Part shown: in pieces, positions 45,770 to 55,180 of the stretch
Layout: the number at the start of each line of letters is the position of its first letter
How positions within the stretch are numbered: the stretch's first letter is position 1
Assembly (NCBI RefSeq): GCF_958450345.1
Contig: NC_088782.1
Location: 111,444,358 to 111,508,357, forward strand
Length of the DNA stretch: 64,000 nt
Direction of reading: 5' to 3'
Source: Calliphora vicina
Taxonomy: Eukaryota; Arthropoda; Insecta; Diptera; Calliphoridae
The notes under the pieces: generated by a model
Seen by the model: only the letters and a program-made list of their open reading frames with translations
Told to the model about the DNA's origin: nothing
Databases searched by the model: none
Made by a program: the position numbers and the translations under genes

Positions 45770-46045
45770 GTGTGTGTGAGATATCATTGAATGTTTTTAT
45801 TCTTTTAAATGGCCTATTGATGTCAGTATGAATAGAATATAACATCGTGCAAATATCCGCAGCAGCTTCGCTGGGTTGCGCGCATCCGAAATTTCCAATA
45901 TTCCATAAATCTGGCTGAATTTGACCGTTGGCATGGGTTATGATGGCTTTGAGGGCCACTGTAGTTTATGGCTTATTCGCATAGACCTGCGATATAAGAG
46001 AAGTCCAGAAGAAATAGTCGAACAGGGTCAATTCACACGATCGTA
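45770..46045 (-). pseudogene. Family B transposon, 3' part
   Basis: GGAATATAACATCGTGCAAA-type sequence, the 'CCGCAGCAGCTTCG' phrase and the following minus-strand codons match the 3' end of the family B copy at 62810-63000. The family's third catalytic block lies near 46030 (GATCGTGTGAATTGACCCTG on the minus strand). It abuts a mariner relic at 46046. Confidence 0.65.
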
Positions 46046-46924
46046 GACCAACCAGCAGAATGTACGCCAAAGCCAAATATCCATAGCGCTAGGGTAATTC
46101 TCTGTAGTTGGTGAAAACAAAAGGGTCTTATCTATTATGAGCTGCTGAAATCTGGCCAGACCATCATAGGGAACCTGTACCGAACACAACTGATTCGTTT
46201 TAAGCGAGCATTAGCCAAAAAACGACCAGAATGACAACGATCGGACACATGTTACAACACCTGTTAATAAGTATTTAGAATTAGAATGAAGTGGTTGGAA
46301 AGTTGGTTGCCTCACCCGATTTATAGTCCAGACCGTGCCCCGTGCGACTACTATTTGTTGCGATCGATGCAGAACGCTCTCTCTGGAGAGCAGATTATCC
46401 GATATTGGCTTGATTCATTTTTGGCCTCAAAAGATGAGCAGTTCTTTTGGCTCGGAATCCATATGTTGCCAGAAAGATGGGAACAAGTCATCTATATATA
46501 TAAAAATGAAATGGTCCATGTATGTAATGTCATCACGTGAGAACGGCTGGAGCGATTTGGCTGATTTTTTTTTATTCGATTCGAAATTTTCAGGAGATGG
46601 TTTGTAAAGAAAAAAATTCCAAAAAAAAATTCCGGGTAAAACTCGGAAATTCTTATTTTGTGAGTCCAGTCAACTGTAATAAAAAAGCTCCCTAAAGTAT
46701 GTAGTACAAATTTAGATAATTTATTTGCAAATAAATAAGAACAGGCTGGTGTGCATGGGTTGGAGAAACTTGAAGAACTAGCATTAGTAAATGCTACCGG
46801 GCGAAGCCGGGGCGATCAACTAGTAGCTAATAATTGCCAATACTTTAAATAAATTTTTATTTTAAAAATTTTTCAAAATCAAAGCTAAAAATATGAAAAA
46901 CTTACGTATTTTTCATATACCCAA
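46046..46924 (+). mobile_element. mariner relic split by a Helitron
   Basis: Starts mid-transposase (PKPNIHSARVILC-type strand at about 46070-46100), continues through GQTIIGNLYRTQLIR (about 46155-46200). It then has a small deletion removing most of the second catalytic region (only GACAACGATCGGACAC left) and the third catalytic block APCDYYLLRSMQNALSG (46336-46386). KDEQFFWLGIHMLPERWEQV follows (46432-46488), then the insertion 46491-46823, then the 3' UTR and a terminus ending ATACCCAA beside TA (46925). The N-terminal half is absent. Inactive. Confidence 0.85.
46491..46823 (+). mobile_element. Short non-autonomous Helitron (333 bp)
   Basis: Begins TCTATATATATAAAAATG and ends with a GC-rich hairpin region (CCGGGCGAAGCCGGGG) 8 bases before CTAG at 46820-46823. 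It sits between A (46490) and T (46824), and no bases are duplicated. These are the known Helitron hallmarks: 5' TC, 3' CTRR with a subterminal hairpin, insertion into A-T. Removing it restores the mariner phrase GTCATAGCTAA seen at 2238 (GTCATAGTTAA) and 58835, giving an independent check on both ends. Confidence 0.9.
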
Positions 46925-46926
46925 TA

Positions 46927-47633
46927 AAATTAGTAATAGTTACGATCCTTAAGATTTCATGAACATTGCTTTCAAATTTACTAAATATGTACTCCATTAA
47001 CACTTTTTTCTACATCCAATTATCCTTAACCAAATACCAAGTACATTTTAAAATAAATTAAAAATTCATATTGAAAATTTAATCTATGATACGAAAAGCT
47101 TTACGCGCCAAATTTACTATGCATTACAAATGATTGAAACACCCAAAATTCATCGACAAATAACCATGAAGCATAAAATTTGAAATTGAATTAAAAAAAA
47201 CTAAATAAATAAAAGACAAAAACACAATGGGTAGGAATATTTAAAACTAAATATACAAGGCATCATGCCAATAGCAGAAAGAATAGATGAAAAAACTGAA
47301 ACATGAATGAAATATAGAAACAGGGCTACCTGCTTTTAAGAGAAACTTGTCTAAGGGCGGAGCAATATAACACAGAGACAACTGGGTACTTTGCAGCAAT
47401 TACAAATCATTAACAAAATTTCAAACTGACACAAAAAAAACAACAACAATTACAATTTGTCAGTATTAAATTCAAAAGGTTTTTTTGAAACAAACAATGG
47501 TGGACTGAAGCAACAACAACCCTCAAATTATAATTTGTTGTGGTAGGAAGTTGGAAGGCTTACAACAACTAACACAAATACTCTAAGGGTTTTAGAGAGT
47601 TTAAGGGTAGTTTTTGTACCAAGGGTTTGCTGG
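46927..47633 (+). promoter_or_regulatory. Upstream region of ind
   Basis: About 700 bp of AT-rich, apparently unique DNA between the mariner terminus and the ind TATA box. No transposon was recognised in it. It includes GGTAGGAATATTTAAAAC and a CAACAACAAC-rich stretch. It is the obvious place for proximal control elements, but I did not identify individual transcription-factor sites. Confidence 0.4.
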
Positions 47634-47671
47634 TATATAAACCAAGATCTCTCTAGCAAAGAGCATCAGTT
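47634..47671 (+). promoter_or_regulatory. ind core promoter (TATA box and initiator)
   Basis: TATATAAA at 47634-47641 is followed by TCAGTT at 47666-47671, a good arthropod initiator; with A at 47668 as +1 the TATAAA begins at -32. The start codon is then about 106 nt downstream. Prediction from spacing and consensus only. Confidence 0.65.
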
Positions 47672-47773
47672 CACATTTAGCAGTGATCATCTCAACAGCT
47701 CTCTTAACGAAACGAATTTATTTTAAAGTGTTTTTATATTTTAAAAATTTAAAAAAAATCAAACTATACGAAA

Positions 47774-48727
47774 ATGTCTCGCTCGTTTTTAATGGATTCT
47801 TTACTCAGCGACAATATGCCTCTAAGCAAAAAGGATACTATGGCTGGTTCACCTACAGCTGGACCCTCCATGGCTGCCACCACAGCGGCTCATGCCGCCG
47901 CAGCAGCTGCGGCTGCTGCCATGTTACCCAATATACCCATGCTGCCTTATCCAGCCAGTTATGTGGGCAGCTATTTGTTTTCCTTGGGCATACAACAACA
48001 ACAGCAGCAGCAACAACAAGCGGCAGCAGTAGCCGCAGCCGCTGCTCTCCAGCAACAGGCCTATCATCATCCCTACGCTTCGTTCATTTCGCAAAAGCGC
48101 AAATTATCGGCCACATTTGACAACTACTCTGCTCAACAACATCAGGCGGTATCTCCCCGCATGGCACCAGCCACCATTTCTTATGGCTCCATCTTGCCTT
48201 TGGGTGACAATGGCTACTGCACTTCACCATCAGCTTCCTCCTCCACCTCAACCATGGATTATCCTTGCGTGGAAGAACAACAAAACAAACGTTACAAACA
48301 TGATTCATCCTGTTCTCCCTCCTCATCGCCTTTGAAAAATACTCTGCCTTCATCTACCTCTTCGCATGCAAACCCAACTAACACCAACAACTCCCATTTG
48401 GATTTGACTCCCGTTGTCTCGGATTATGCCGATTCCAGCAAACGCATACGCACTGCCTTCTCCAGCACTCAATTGCTTGAACTCGAGCGTGAATTCTCCA
48501 TGAATGCTTATCTCTCTCGTCTAAGACGCATTGAAATCGCCAATCGTTTGCGCCTATCCGAGAAACAAGTCAAGATTTGGTTCCAAAACAGACGTGTCAA
48601 GCAAAAGAAGGGCTCCGACTCACCCACCTTCAATGGCTCCAGCAATAGTCCTTCTCAATCTCCCTCTCATGAAGACAACTCGCCTGTGAAATACACCGAC
48701 GGCGCTTTTGTGAAACAAGAACATTAA
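47774..48727 (+). CDS. ind: Gsx/ind-family homeodomain transcription factor (intermediate neuroblasts defective)
   Basis: A 317-residue nuclear DNA-binding protein. Residues 2-10 (SRSFLMDSL) match the conserved N-terminal motif of Gsx proteins. Residues 39-50 are a polyalanine run and 74-95 mix Gln and Ala repeats. Residues 105-220 are Ser/Thr-rich. The homeodomain is residues 222-281: RIRTAFSSTQLLELEREF at its start, recognition helix KQVKIWFQNRRVKQKK with Gln50, Asn51 and Val54, as in Gsx/ind rather than most Antennapedia-class proteins (Met54). The C-terminus is Ser/Pro-rich and ends VKQEH. In Drosophila, ind specifies the intermediate column of the neuroectoderm, largely as a repressor; that role is inferred here from homology. 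The start is chosen because the first ATG after the promoter in this frame begins the conserved motif in context ACGAAAATGTC. The frame is open from ATG to TAA with no intron needed. It is the only intact gene recognised in the window. Confidence 0.95.
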   Translation: MSRSFLMDSLLSDNMPLSKKDTMAGSPTAGPSMAATTAAHAAAAAAAAAMLPNIPMLPYPASYVGSYLFSLGIQQQQQQQQQAAAVAAAAALQQQAYHHPYASFISQKRKLSATFDNYSAQQHQAVSPRMAPATISYGSILPLGDNGYCTSPSASSSTSTMDYPCVEEQQNKRYKHDSSCSPSSSPLKNTLPSSTSSHANPTNTNNSHLDLTPVVSDYADSSKRIRTAFSSTQLLELEREFSMNAYLSRLRRIEIANRLRLSEKQVKIWFQNRRVKQKKGSDSPTFNGSSNSPSQSPSHEDNSPVKYTDGAFVKQEH

Positions 48728-48890
48728 GTTGAAAATTAGATTTGAAGAAGAAAAAATCAGTGTAAATTTTTGTAAATTGTTTATATTTGAGGTTATGTAG
48801 TGTTTTAATAACTAACGAATTTATGTTTATATTTTAAGTTTTTAATTATAAGAAAATGTTTAAAATTTATTAAAAATCATATATGAAAAT
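48728..48890 (+). terminator. ind 3' UTR and likely poly(A) signal
   Basis: AT-rich sequence follows the TAA at 48725-48727. ATTAAA at 48869-48874 is the best poly(A) signal variant; no AATAAA occurs earlier. The real 3' end is not visible from sequence. Confidence 0.4.
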
Positions 48891-49895
48891 TGAAAATATT
48901 TATGGGTTTTTCTTTAATGTATTTGTATGGGAGTTGGTAAAAGCCGACGGCTTTCAAAATAATTTGAGTTGTTCAAAACTATTGTGGTCTTACTATAACA
49001 GAAATAGTATTTCGTATTTTGTCTTTTCTTCCAAGGGAATCTCAGTTAATTTTAATATTAAAGTTGTACTAAATCTATCTTTTAACATTTGAAATTGAAT
49101 TCTCCAACCATGGCTACTTTTTTTAAGAAGATGAATCTTAATAATAATTCCATGAGATTCTAGCTGTCTGTCAATCCCAATACCACCAGTCGGAAGTTGG
49201 TGAATCCACGATATTGTTGCAAAACTCACCAGAGAAAACTGTTTCCAGAAATCCGAATCTTTTATGATTCCGACTGATTTCATCTGATTTCGATACAATT
49301 TGTCAGTTGTGTTTACAAAATTCTAGTTGGTCATTTGAAAAGTAATTCTATTAAAGGAATTACAGATTTCTCAATTGAATTTATATATCTACCAAAGAGT
49401 AAGTCGATTCCATTAACTGAAACAACAAGCTATTCGATTGATTGTCACAAGGAAACGGTTTTAGTTTTTCTTCTTCGAATATTCGAGAAGAATGTTAGTC
49501 ATTTATATTCGAAAAACATCCGAAACTTTTTTCGAAAAGAAACACATCTGAACTACAAAGTATTTTACATACAAATTCTAATATTTTTAATTTCGAATCG
49601 AGTTACGGAGAAGCCCTCTTGTTGGTAGTTTCCGGTTCTTTCTCATGAATGGTTCGGAAATGGATTGTTCAGGAATCATTCCCAAGATATTGTCAACCAT
49701 CCTGTATCGTAAATTTCTGCTTAGAGGATAATGGCTCTGTTAACTTCTGTACGTTCAACAAAATATCGTCTCGAAATAAATTAAAACAACTAAAGCGTTT
49801 TTCAGCGTACAAAAGTTTTTTTTAAATAAAACAAAAACGGTTTTGGATAACAATGAAATTCTTTATTCCTGTGAAAGTACGTTTGATGTCATTAT
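48891..49895. other. Intergenic DNA downstream of ind, no gene seen
   Basis: Open stretches on both strands (for example 49335-49628, 97 codons) have no recognised domain. No transposon was recognised. Regulatory sequence for ind could lie here, but nothing specific supports it. Confidence 0.4.
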
Positions 49896-50249
49896 TATAC
49901 CTTCGTGAGAAGGGTATATATATAAGTTTGTCATTCCGTTTGTAATATCTACATTTTTCATTTCCGACCCTATAAGTATATATATTCTGGATCCTTATAG
50001 ATAGCGGAGTCGATTAAGCCATGTCTGTCCGTCTGTTTGTCTGTCTGTCTGTTGAAATCAATTTTCTGAAGACCCCAAATATCTTCGGGATCCAAATCTT
50101 CAATAATTCTGTCAGACATGCTTTCGAGAATTTTGCTATTTAAAATCAGCAAAATCGGTCCACAAATGGCTGAGATATGAGGAAAAAACCAAGACAACCT
50201 CGATTTTTGACCTATTTTTGACCTATATCTGGATTACAAAGACATTAAT
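49896..50249 (-). mobile_element. DINE-1/mini-me-like element, distal part
   Basis: Collinear with 40072-40410 and the reverse of 59812-60221: CCTTCGTGAGAAGGGTATAT hairpin, a CTGTCCGTCTGTTTGTCTGT GTCY tract, then the CTGAAGACCCCAAATATCTT region. It stops at GACATTAAT, where a LINE begins. Confidence 0.85.
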
Positions 50250-50757
50250 TAAAATGGAATACAACTCTCATGTGTGGGCCGGTGCTTCGAAGTCTATTTT
50301 GGAGTTATTCGACCGCGTACAGGAGAGGGCGAAGATGCTTATCGGTGACAGTAGGTTATCCAGCTCTATTGACTCACTGGAACATCGTGGCAATGTGGGT
50401 TGTGTTTCACTGTTCTACCGATACTACAATGGTATGTGCTCTGCTGAAATTAGGGAACTTGTTCCCGAAACCCGTAGATCTTTACGCAACACACGCTCTT
50501 CGGCAAGGGCACATCAATTCGTTGTCGACTGGACAGTAGATCGCACAACACATTACAGGGAAAATTCGTTCTTTAGCCGTACTGTCCGTATGTGGAATAA
50601 GCTTCCTCCTGAAGTATTTCCTGTCACTTTCAATATAGGAAAATTCAAATCAAATGTCCACAAACACTACTCCCTCTATCCTCCCTCCCATAACCTATTT
50701 TCCTAGTTCCAACACAATGCTTTGCAGGGGTCATCCCCTGAGTGCTGGTCCAAGAAA
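50250..50757 (+). mobile_element. 5'-truncated LINE, ORF2 C-terminus and 3' UTR
   Basis: An open frame from within the DINE to TAG at 50704 encodes MEYNSHVWAGASKSILELFD then RVQERAKMLIGDSRL, LEHRGNVGCVSLFYRYYNG and RTVRMWNKLPPEVFPVTFN. This is the well-known C-terminal region after the RT domain in a family of insect non-LTR elements. About 150 codons are uninterrupted, so it is younger than the other LINE relics. A short 3' UTR (TGCTTTGCAGGGGTCATCCC) and an A-rich end follow. A relic of the same 3' end lies at 54225. 5' truncation on insertion is typical of LINEs. Confidence 0.8.
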
Positions 50758-51000
50758 AAAAAAATTTTTAACCCGAATTTTATTTTTCACAAAAAAAATT
50801 TAAAAAACAAAAAAAAAAATTTTAAAATTTTTAAAAAAAAAAATTTTAAATTTAAAAAAAAAAAAATTTAAATAACAATTCAAAAAAAAATTTTTCCAAA
50901 AAATTAAAAAAACAACTGGAAAAAATATAAAATATTTAAAATTTTGAAGTATAACTTGGTGAAGGGTATATAAGATATAGCACTCTCACTTATTATTGTA
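50758..51000 (-). mobile_element. DINE-1/mini-me-like element, proximal part
   Basis: AT-rich tract with AACCCGAATTTT, then GGTGAAGGGTATATAAGATA and TAGCACTCTCACTTATT, the degraded hairpin end. Compared with the copy at 59434 about 120-130 bp is missing where the LINE sits. Confidence 0.75.
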
Positions 51001-51004
51001 TTTA

Positions 51005-51660
51005 TTATTTTGCATGACTACCACGGGCACGCTTGCAGAAGTCAAGACGCTGAACCAAATTTTGGACGGTTTTCAAGCATAAATCGGCCAATACTGCTGC
51101 AATTTCACGTTCGATATTCATACGAAGTTCTTCAATCGTCGCTAGCTTGTTGGCATAGACCATAGACTTGAAGTAGCCCACATGAAATAGTCTAACGGCG
51201 TCAAATCGCACGACCGAGGCGGCCAATCGACTGGACCATTTCGGACCATAACACTTGGATTCCAATAAATTCATTGTGACATTCGCTGTGTGGCTTATGG
51301 CGCCGTCCTGTTGGAACCACATGTCCTCCAAGTCCATATCATCCAATTGGGGTCAAAAATATTCTGTTATCATTGAACGGTAGCGATTCCCATTCACAGT
51401 AATGACGCCGCCGGCCCATAAACCGCACCGAACCGTTATTTTTTCGGGATGCAATGATGACTCATGGAGTACGTGTGGATTGCTGTCTGACCAATAACGC
51501 ATATTTAGCTTATTGACGAAGCCATTTAGCCAGAAATGAGCCTTATCGCTTAAGATGATTTTTCGCTCTTAACGTTGAGGCCACTGACTCCGAATTTCCA
51601 TAGTAAATTTTAATAATTTCGACTCGTTGTTGGCTCGTATATCTTGCCATCACGAAATGT
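51005..51660 (-). pseudogene. Family B transposase relic, best-preserved C-terminal half
   Basis: On the minus strand, 51660-51560 holds the N-terminal region (MARYTSQQRVEIIKIYYGN), then a deletion to IILSDKAHFWLNGFVNKLNM and the DDE core (VRCGLWAGGVIT). 51346-51005 is open: MDDMDLEDMWFQQDGAISHT (second catalytic region with QQDGA-SHTA), a frameshifted WPPRSCD block, then YFKSMVYANKLATIEELRMN and a C-terminal helix ending RARGSHAK. This is the clearest view of the family: an IS630/Tc1-mariner superfamily transposase with a catalytic 'QQDGAxxHT' Asp. Frameshifts make it inactive. Confidence 0.8.
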
Positions 51661-51759
51661 CAAACATTACTGAAGAGAAATGTCAAAAGAGCGGCAAAAA
51701 ATAGGGCGTCGTCTGCTGACCCTATCGGTCTATTTTTGTAGCCGCCCTGTTGAAAACCC

Positions 51760-52310
51760 CTTTATAAGAACCTCTACAAAGCAGATCTGTATGCATTGGC
51801 TTCTCTACAATCATTTCCTGGTTCTCCAATCTTCAAATGTGAACATTTGGTTAGTTAACCAATACTTATGGTGGAAAAGATCTAATTTTGGCTGACCAGG
51901 GAGACATGGTGCAGCATTCAGCTAAAGTCAAAATCGTACAGCCTACAATTAGTGAATAATTAGTTCAAATATATTTAAAAAATAGACAAATTGTACCACC
52001 TCTACAAACCAATATGAATGCATTGACTTCTCTACAATAACGTGTGTGTTCTACGATCTCCAAATCTGGTGATTAAGAAGACGATTACCAAAAGTGAGTT
52101 GGAAAAATCGATTGTTGGCTAAGCATTGAGGGTACCTCATTCTGCTAAAGTCGAAGATCCACATTTGTATTGTAAATTGACCCCTAATGAGTCGAAATAG
52201 AGCGTTAATACCTTCCACAAAAATTATCCCCATAAAATTCCACAAGATAGCTCTGTCAATAAGAATTCTCTCAGACATTAACTTACAACAATTTTTTCAG
52301 TTATTATAAT
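51760..52310 (+). repeat. Tandem ~231-bp repeat (two copies, third at 53405)
   Basis: CCTCTACAAAGCAGATCTGT then GCATTGGCTTCTCTACAA (about 51769) recurs as CCTCTACAAACCAATATGAA then GCATTGACTTCTCTACAA (about 52000), each followed by a TCTCCAAATCT-like phrase, CAGCTAAAGTC/CTGCTAAAGTC and a related tail. A third partial copy lies at 53405-53495, after the mariner/LINE cluster. Origin unknown. Confidence 0.6.
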
Positions 52311-52589
52311 GCACCCTTCGAAAATTAAAACTTTGACCCACTGTAAAAAAATATTCAGACCAGCTGGACTATAAGTTTATTCTACAAAAATGATCTACTT
52401 AACATGCGCTTTCAGAATTATAGGGTCGCTATTCTATTCCAATCAAAAAGTCTCAATTTGTTGGACAGTGAAATTTCTTAATCGTGTATTTTGAAGTCTC
52501 TAAGCGAGAGCTGGGTTTTGATTTTAAAATTTTGTGTAGATTCCCATATTGCTATACGCCTGTCACGTTTTTTCACGACCAAACAAATT

Positions 52590-52918
52590 GACCCACCCTA
52601 CTTCTTTAATTTGAAAAAAAAACACACATTGAGGCGGAATACAAGGATCACCGAGTTCAGCCAAAAAAGTTTGAAAACGAAGAATTGCAGGTATTACTCC
52701 ATGAAGATTGTTTTCAAACTCAACAAGAGCTTGAAAAATCATTGGGAGCTACTCAAGCAGCACTTTCAAAACGTTTGCGAGCAGCAGGATTCATCCAAAA
52801 GCAGAGAAATATGGTACCATACTAATTGAAGCCGAGAGACCTTGTAAGACGATTATGCATCTCCGAAAAGATGTTTGAATGCTATAAAAGAAAATAATTT
52901 TTGCACTGAATCATAGGA
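52590..52918 (+). pseudogene. mariner relic, N-terminal half
   Basis: Reads KKFENEELQVLLHEDCFQTQ, QELEKSLGATQAALSKRLRA (the helix-turn-helix, about 52690-52785) and FIQKQRNMVPY, then PRDLVRRLCISEKMFECYKR. It breaks off at the 'FLHRIIT' position, just where a minus-strand LINE tail begins. The C-terminal half of a mariner, in opposite orientation and starting at the same point, is at 53524-54115. Confidence 0.8.
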
Positions 52919-53400
52919 ATATATTGATTCCTAGGAGCAACAAAGGTCCACAACAAAGTCCTTCCATTGTTATCTATACTGTGCTATCAGCTTCTCTTCG
53001 GTCCAGAACTTTCAAGTTGTGTTTGTTTCAGTTTCCATTTGTCTCCTTCAGGTGTTACTTCCTTGGAGGTTCCATTCAATTGCCATCTTGGCTATGTTGT
53101 CGTTGGTGCATCTGAAAACATGGCCAATCCAACTGCATTTACTATTCATGATATGGATACGTATTGTTGGTGTTTCACCGGTTCTTTCCCACAGGTCTCT
53201 GATTGCAATAAAATTCGGCCAAAATATCTTGAGCAGTTTTTGAAACGAGTGAAGTCCTGCAAGGATTGCAAGGATCGCTAGCTGTAGTGTTCCAGGATTC
53301 ACAACCATACAACAGGACGTAACACACGTTAGATGAAAAGAGGTGGAGCCTTTTGCAACGAACGTATGGAAATTAGAACGAAATATAGTCTCCAAATAAA
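52919..53400 (-). pseudogene. LINE 3' end (RTE/CR1-like ORF2 tail)
   Basis: On the minus strand, CSWIGHVFRCTNDNIAKMAIEWNLQGS (about 53140-53055; the 'WIGHTLR..IAK.AL.WNPQG' tail of endonuclease-RT LINEs) is followed, after a stop, by KDFVVDLCCS near 52940, the last conserved block. Upstream, VTSCCMVVNPGTLQLAIL matches the 'LL YGSETW'-type region only weakly. No RT core is present. It sits at the break point of the mariner N-terminal half. Confidence 0.65.
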
Positions 53401-53523
53401 TTAAACAAATAGACCAATTATCTTATCTCTACAAAACAGATTTTAATGCTTCCGGGTTTTACGATCTCCAAATATGGAAACTAAGTTTATTTACTGCCAC
53501 TTCGCTTGATTCTTACCCCAAAT

Positions 53524-54115
53524 TCATTTTTCAATTCCCAAAATACAGCAACGATAAATATTTGTGCAAAATTCTCGTTCACGTTCTCTCTGCCACAGTA
53601 CCATACAGAATGTCTTGAATGGCCAAGAACGAATCAAGCCAATATCGGATACTCTGTTCCAAAGTGAAACGTATCCCAGAGAGAGAGTTCTGCATCGATC
53701 AAAACAAATATTAGTCGGACGGGGCGTGATCTGAAATATAAAGCTTTTAACAGGTATTACAACATGTGGCCAAGCGTTGTCATGATGGAATATAACGGTT
53801 TCATGTCTGGCAGCATATTCTGGGCGTTTTTCGGCCAATGCTCGAATCAATCGAATCAATTGCGTTCGGCACATGTTCCCTGTAATGGTCTGGTTATATT
53901 TCTGAAGGTCATAATAGATACAATCCTTTTGCTTCCATCAAATACAGAGAATTACCCTAGCTCCATGGATATTTGGCTTTGGTGTCGATTCGTCTGGTTG
54001 GCCGAGCTTCACATATGATATCTTACGCTTCGGGTTATCGTAATGTATCCATTTTTCATTGCAAATCATGATTCAGTACAAAAATTATTTTCTCTTACAG
54101 CGTCCAAGCTTCATT
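53524..54115 (-). pseudogene. mariner relic, C-terminal half
   Basis: On the minus strand from about 54115: a copy of the 'RENNFCTES' junction region, then CNEKWIHYDNPKRK (first catalytic Asp region degraded to N-E), KPNIHGARVILCI, QTITGNMCRTQLIRLIRALA and EKRPEYAARHETVIFHHDNA (second catalytic Asp, 53784-53725 region). The third block is frameshifted (PRPTNICFDRCRTLSLG). An unrelated Arg/Glu-rich end follows. Inactive. Confidence 0.8.
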
Positions 54116-54224
54116 TGTATTCGGTACAGGGAATTTTGTTTATCACTTGCCTCCACTAGAACTCATTCATTTATTTCAGGAAAAATTCATTAGCTGCCAG
54201 CCGAAGTCACATTCATTGTAAACA

Positions 54225-54355
54225 AAATTCCTAAAATAATGTTCACAAACACTAGTTTTCCTATCCTGCTTCTCTTAACCTATTTTCCTAGGTCTAACGC
54301 AGGAGTAGAGGTCATTTCCTATGAGTTTCTTTCAAGAAAAATGGAATTATCAACA
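54225..54355 (+). pseudogene. LINE 3' UTR relic
   Basis: GTTCACAAACACTA, ACCTATTTTCCTAG and GAGTAGAGGTCATTTCCTAT parallel the end of the LINE at 50655-50745 (GTCCACAAACACTA, ACCTATTTTCCTAG, GGGGTCATCCCCTG). Only ~130 bp. Confidence 0.6.
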
Positions 54356-55180
54356 ATTTGAAATATAAATGTTTGAAACCAACTACCGAAATTTCTTTTG
54401 TATTAAATTTATTGCAAAATATTCTCTTTTGATACTTAAATTCACATGAATTTCAATAATCACATATCAAACGATTTGCTTTACTTCTAAATCTCAATAA
54501 ATTTCAATAACAAATCAAAGTTTTTTGTAATTTCACACTGTAACATGATTTAGTTTTATAAAAATCTAGTTTGAATCAAACTCAATTTAACGCCAGTTAT
54601 GGAAAACTATAAGAATATACATTCCTGTGTGCTAATTTCAAACTCATACGGAAGTATTTACTGCCAACAATTATCTTTGGATTATCCTGAGGATGTTAGC
54701 AATGCTTGTCGGATTAAATATTAGTTCAATGCATGAATTTCTATATAGACAACTTAATAATGAGCATTTCGTTTTGGAAGGAAACAAATCAGTGAATGGT
54801 TATTCAGTGACAGAGATGTGTGAAATATTTTAAGCTGACAATTGTTTCGTTTTGTTTTAGTAATTGTCAAAAATATTCTATGTATTTTGAATAATTTACA
54901 TTACTTACAGTCATGTAAAAACTCATAAAGATAGAATATTTATATGTCTTCATGTAGGTTTTTATTGTTAGGAAATTTATCGGTTTAAAAGGATTTGCAA
55001 GGATTGTTGTTTTATGTATTAATTTGAATATCCCAAAGGAGTCTAACTTAACTGTATGGCCGGCAGAGAAGTAAATTTGTTGAAATTTGTTTTTAGGAAT
55101 GACTTTACATTATTCCACTGGCTGTTTACCAAACGAATTGTTAAATGTGGACGTAACTGATAACAGTGATTTTTTCATGA
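54356..55180. other. AT-rich intergenic DNA, no gene seen
   Basis: No domain or repeat was recognised. Confidence 0.4.

Noticed and set aside
47683..48120. A 145-codon frame overlapping the start of ind
   Set aside because: It starts in the 5' UTR and reads the repeat-rich ind coding region in another frame (Ser/Thr/Ala runs); a shadow of ind.
48084..48353. An 89-codon minus-strand frame inside ind
   Set aside because: Antisense shadow of the ind CDS with no domain.
49335..49628. A 97-codon gene downstream of ind
   Set aside because: Low-complexity, AT-rich composition, no domain and no start context; length is within chance for AT-rich DNA given the many frames.
53019..53395. A novel 115-codon minus-strand gene and its overlapping plus-strand frames
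   Set aside because: The minus-strand frame contains the WIGHxxR...WNxQGS tail of LINE ORF2; the plus-strand frames are its shadows.
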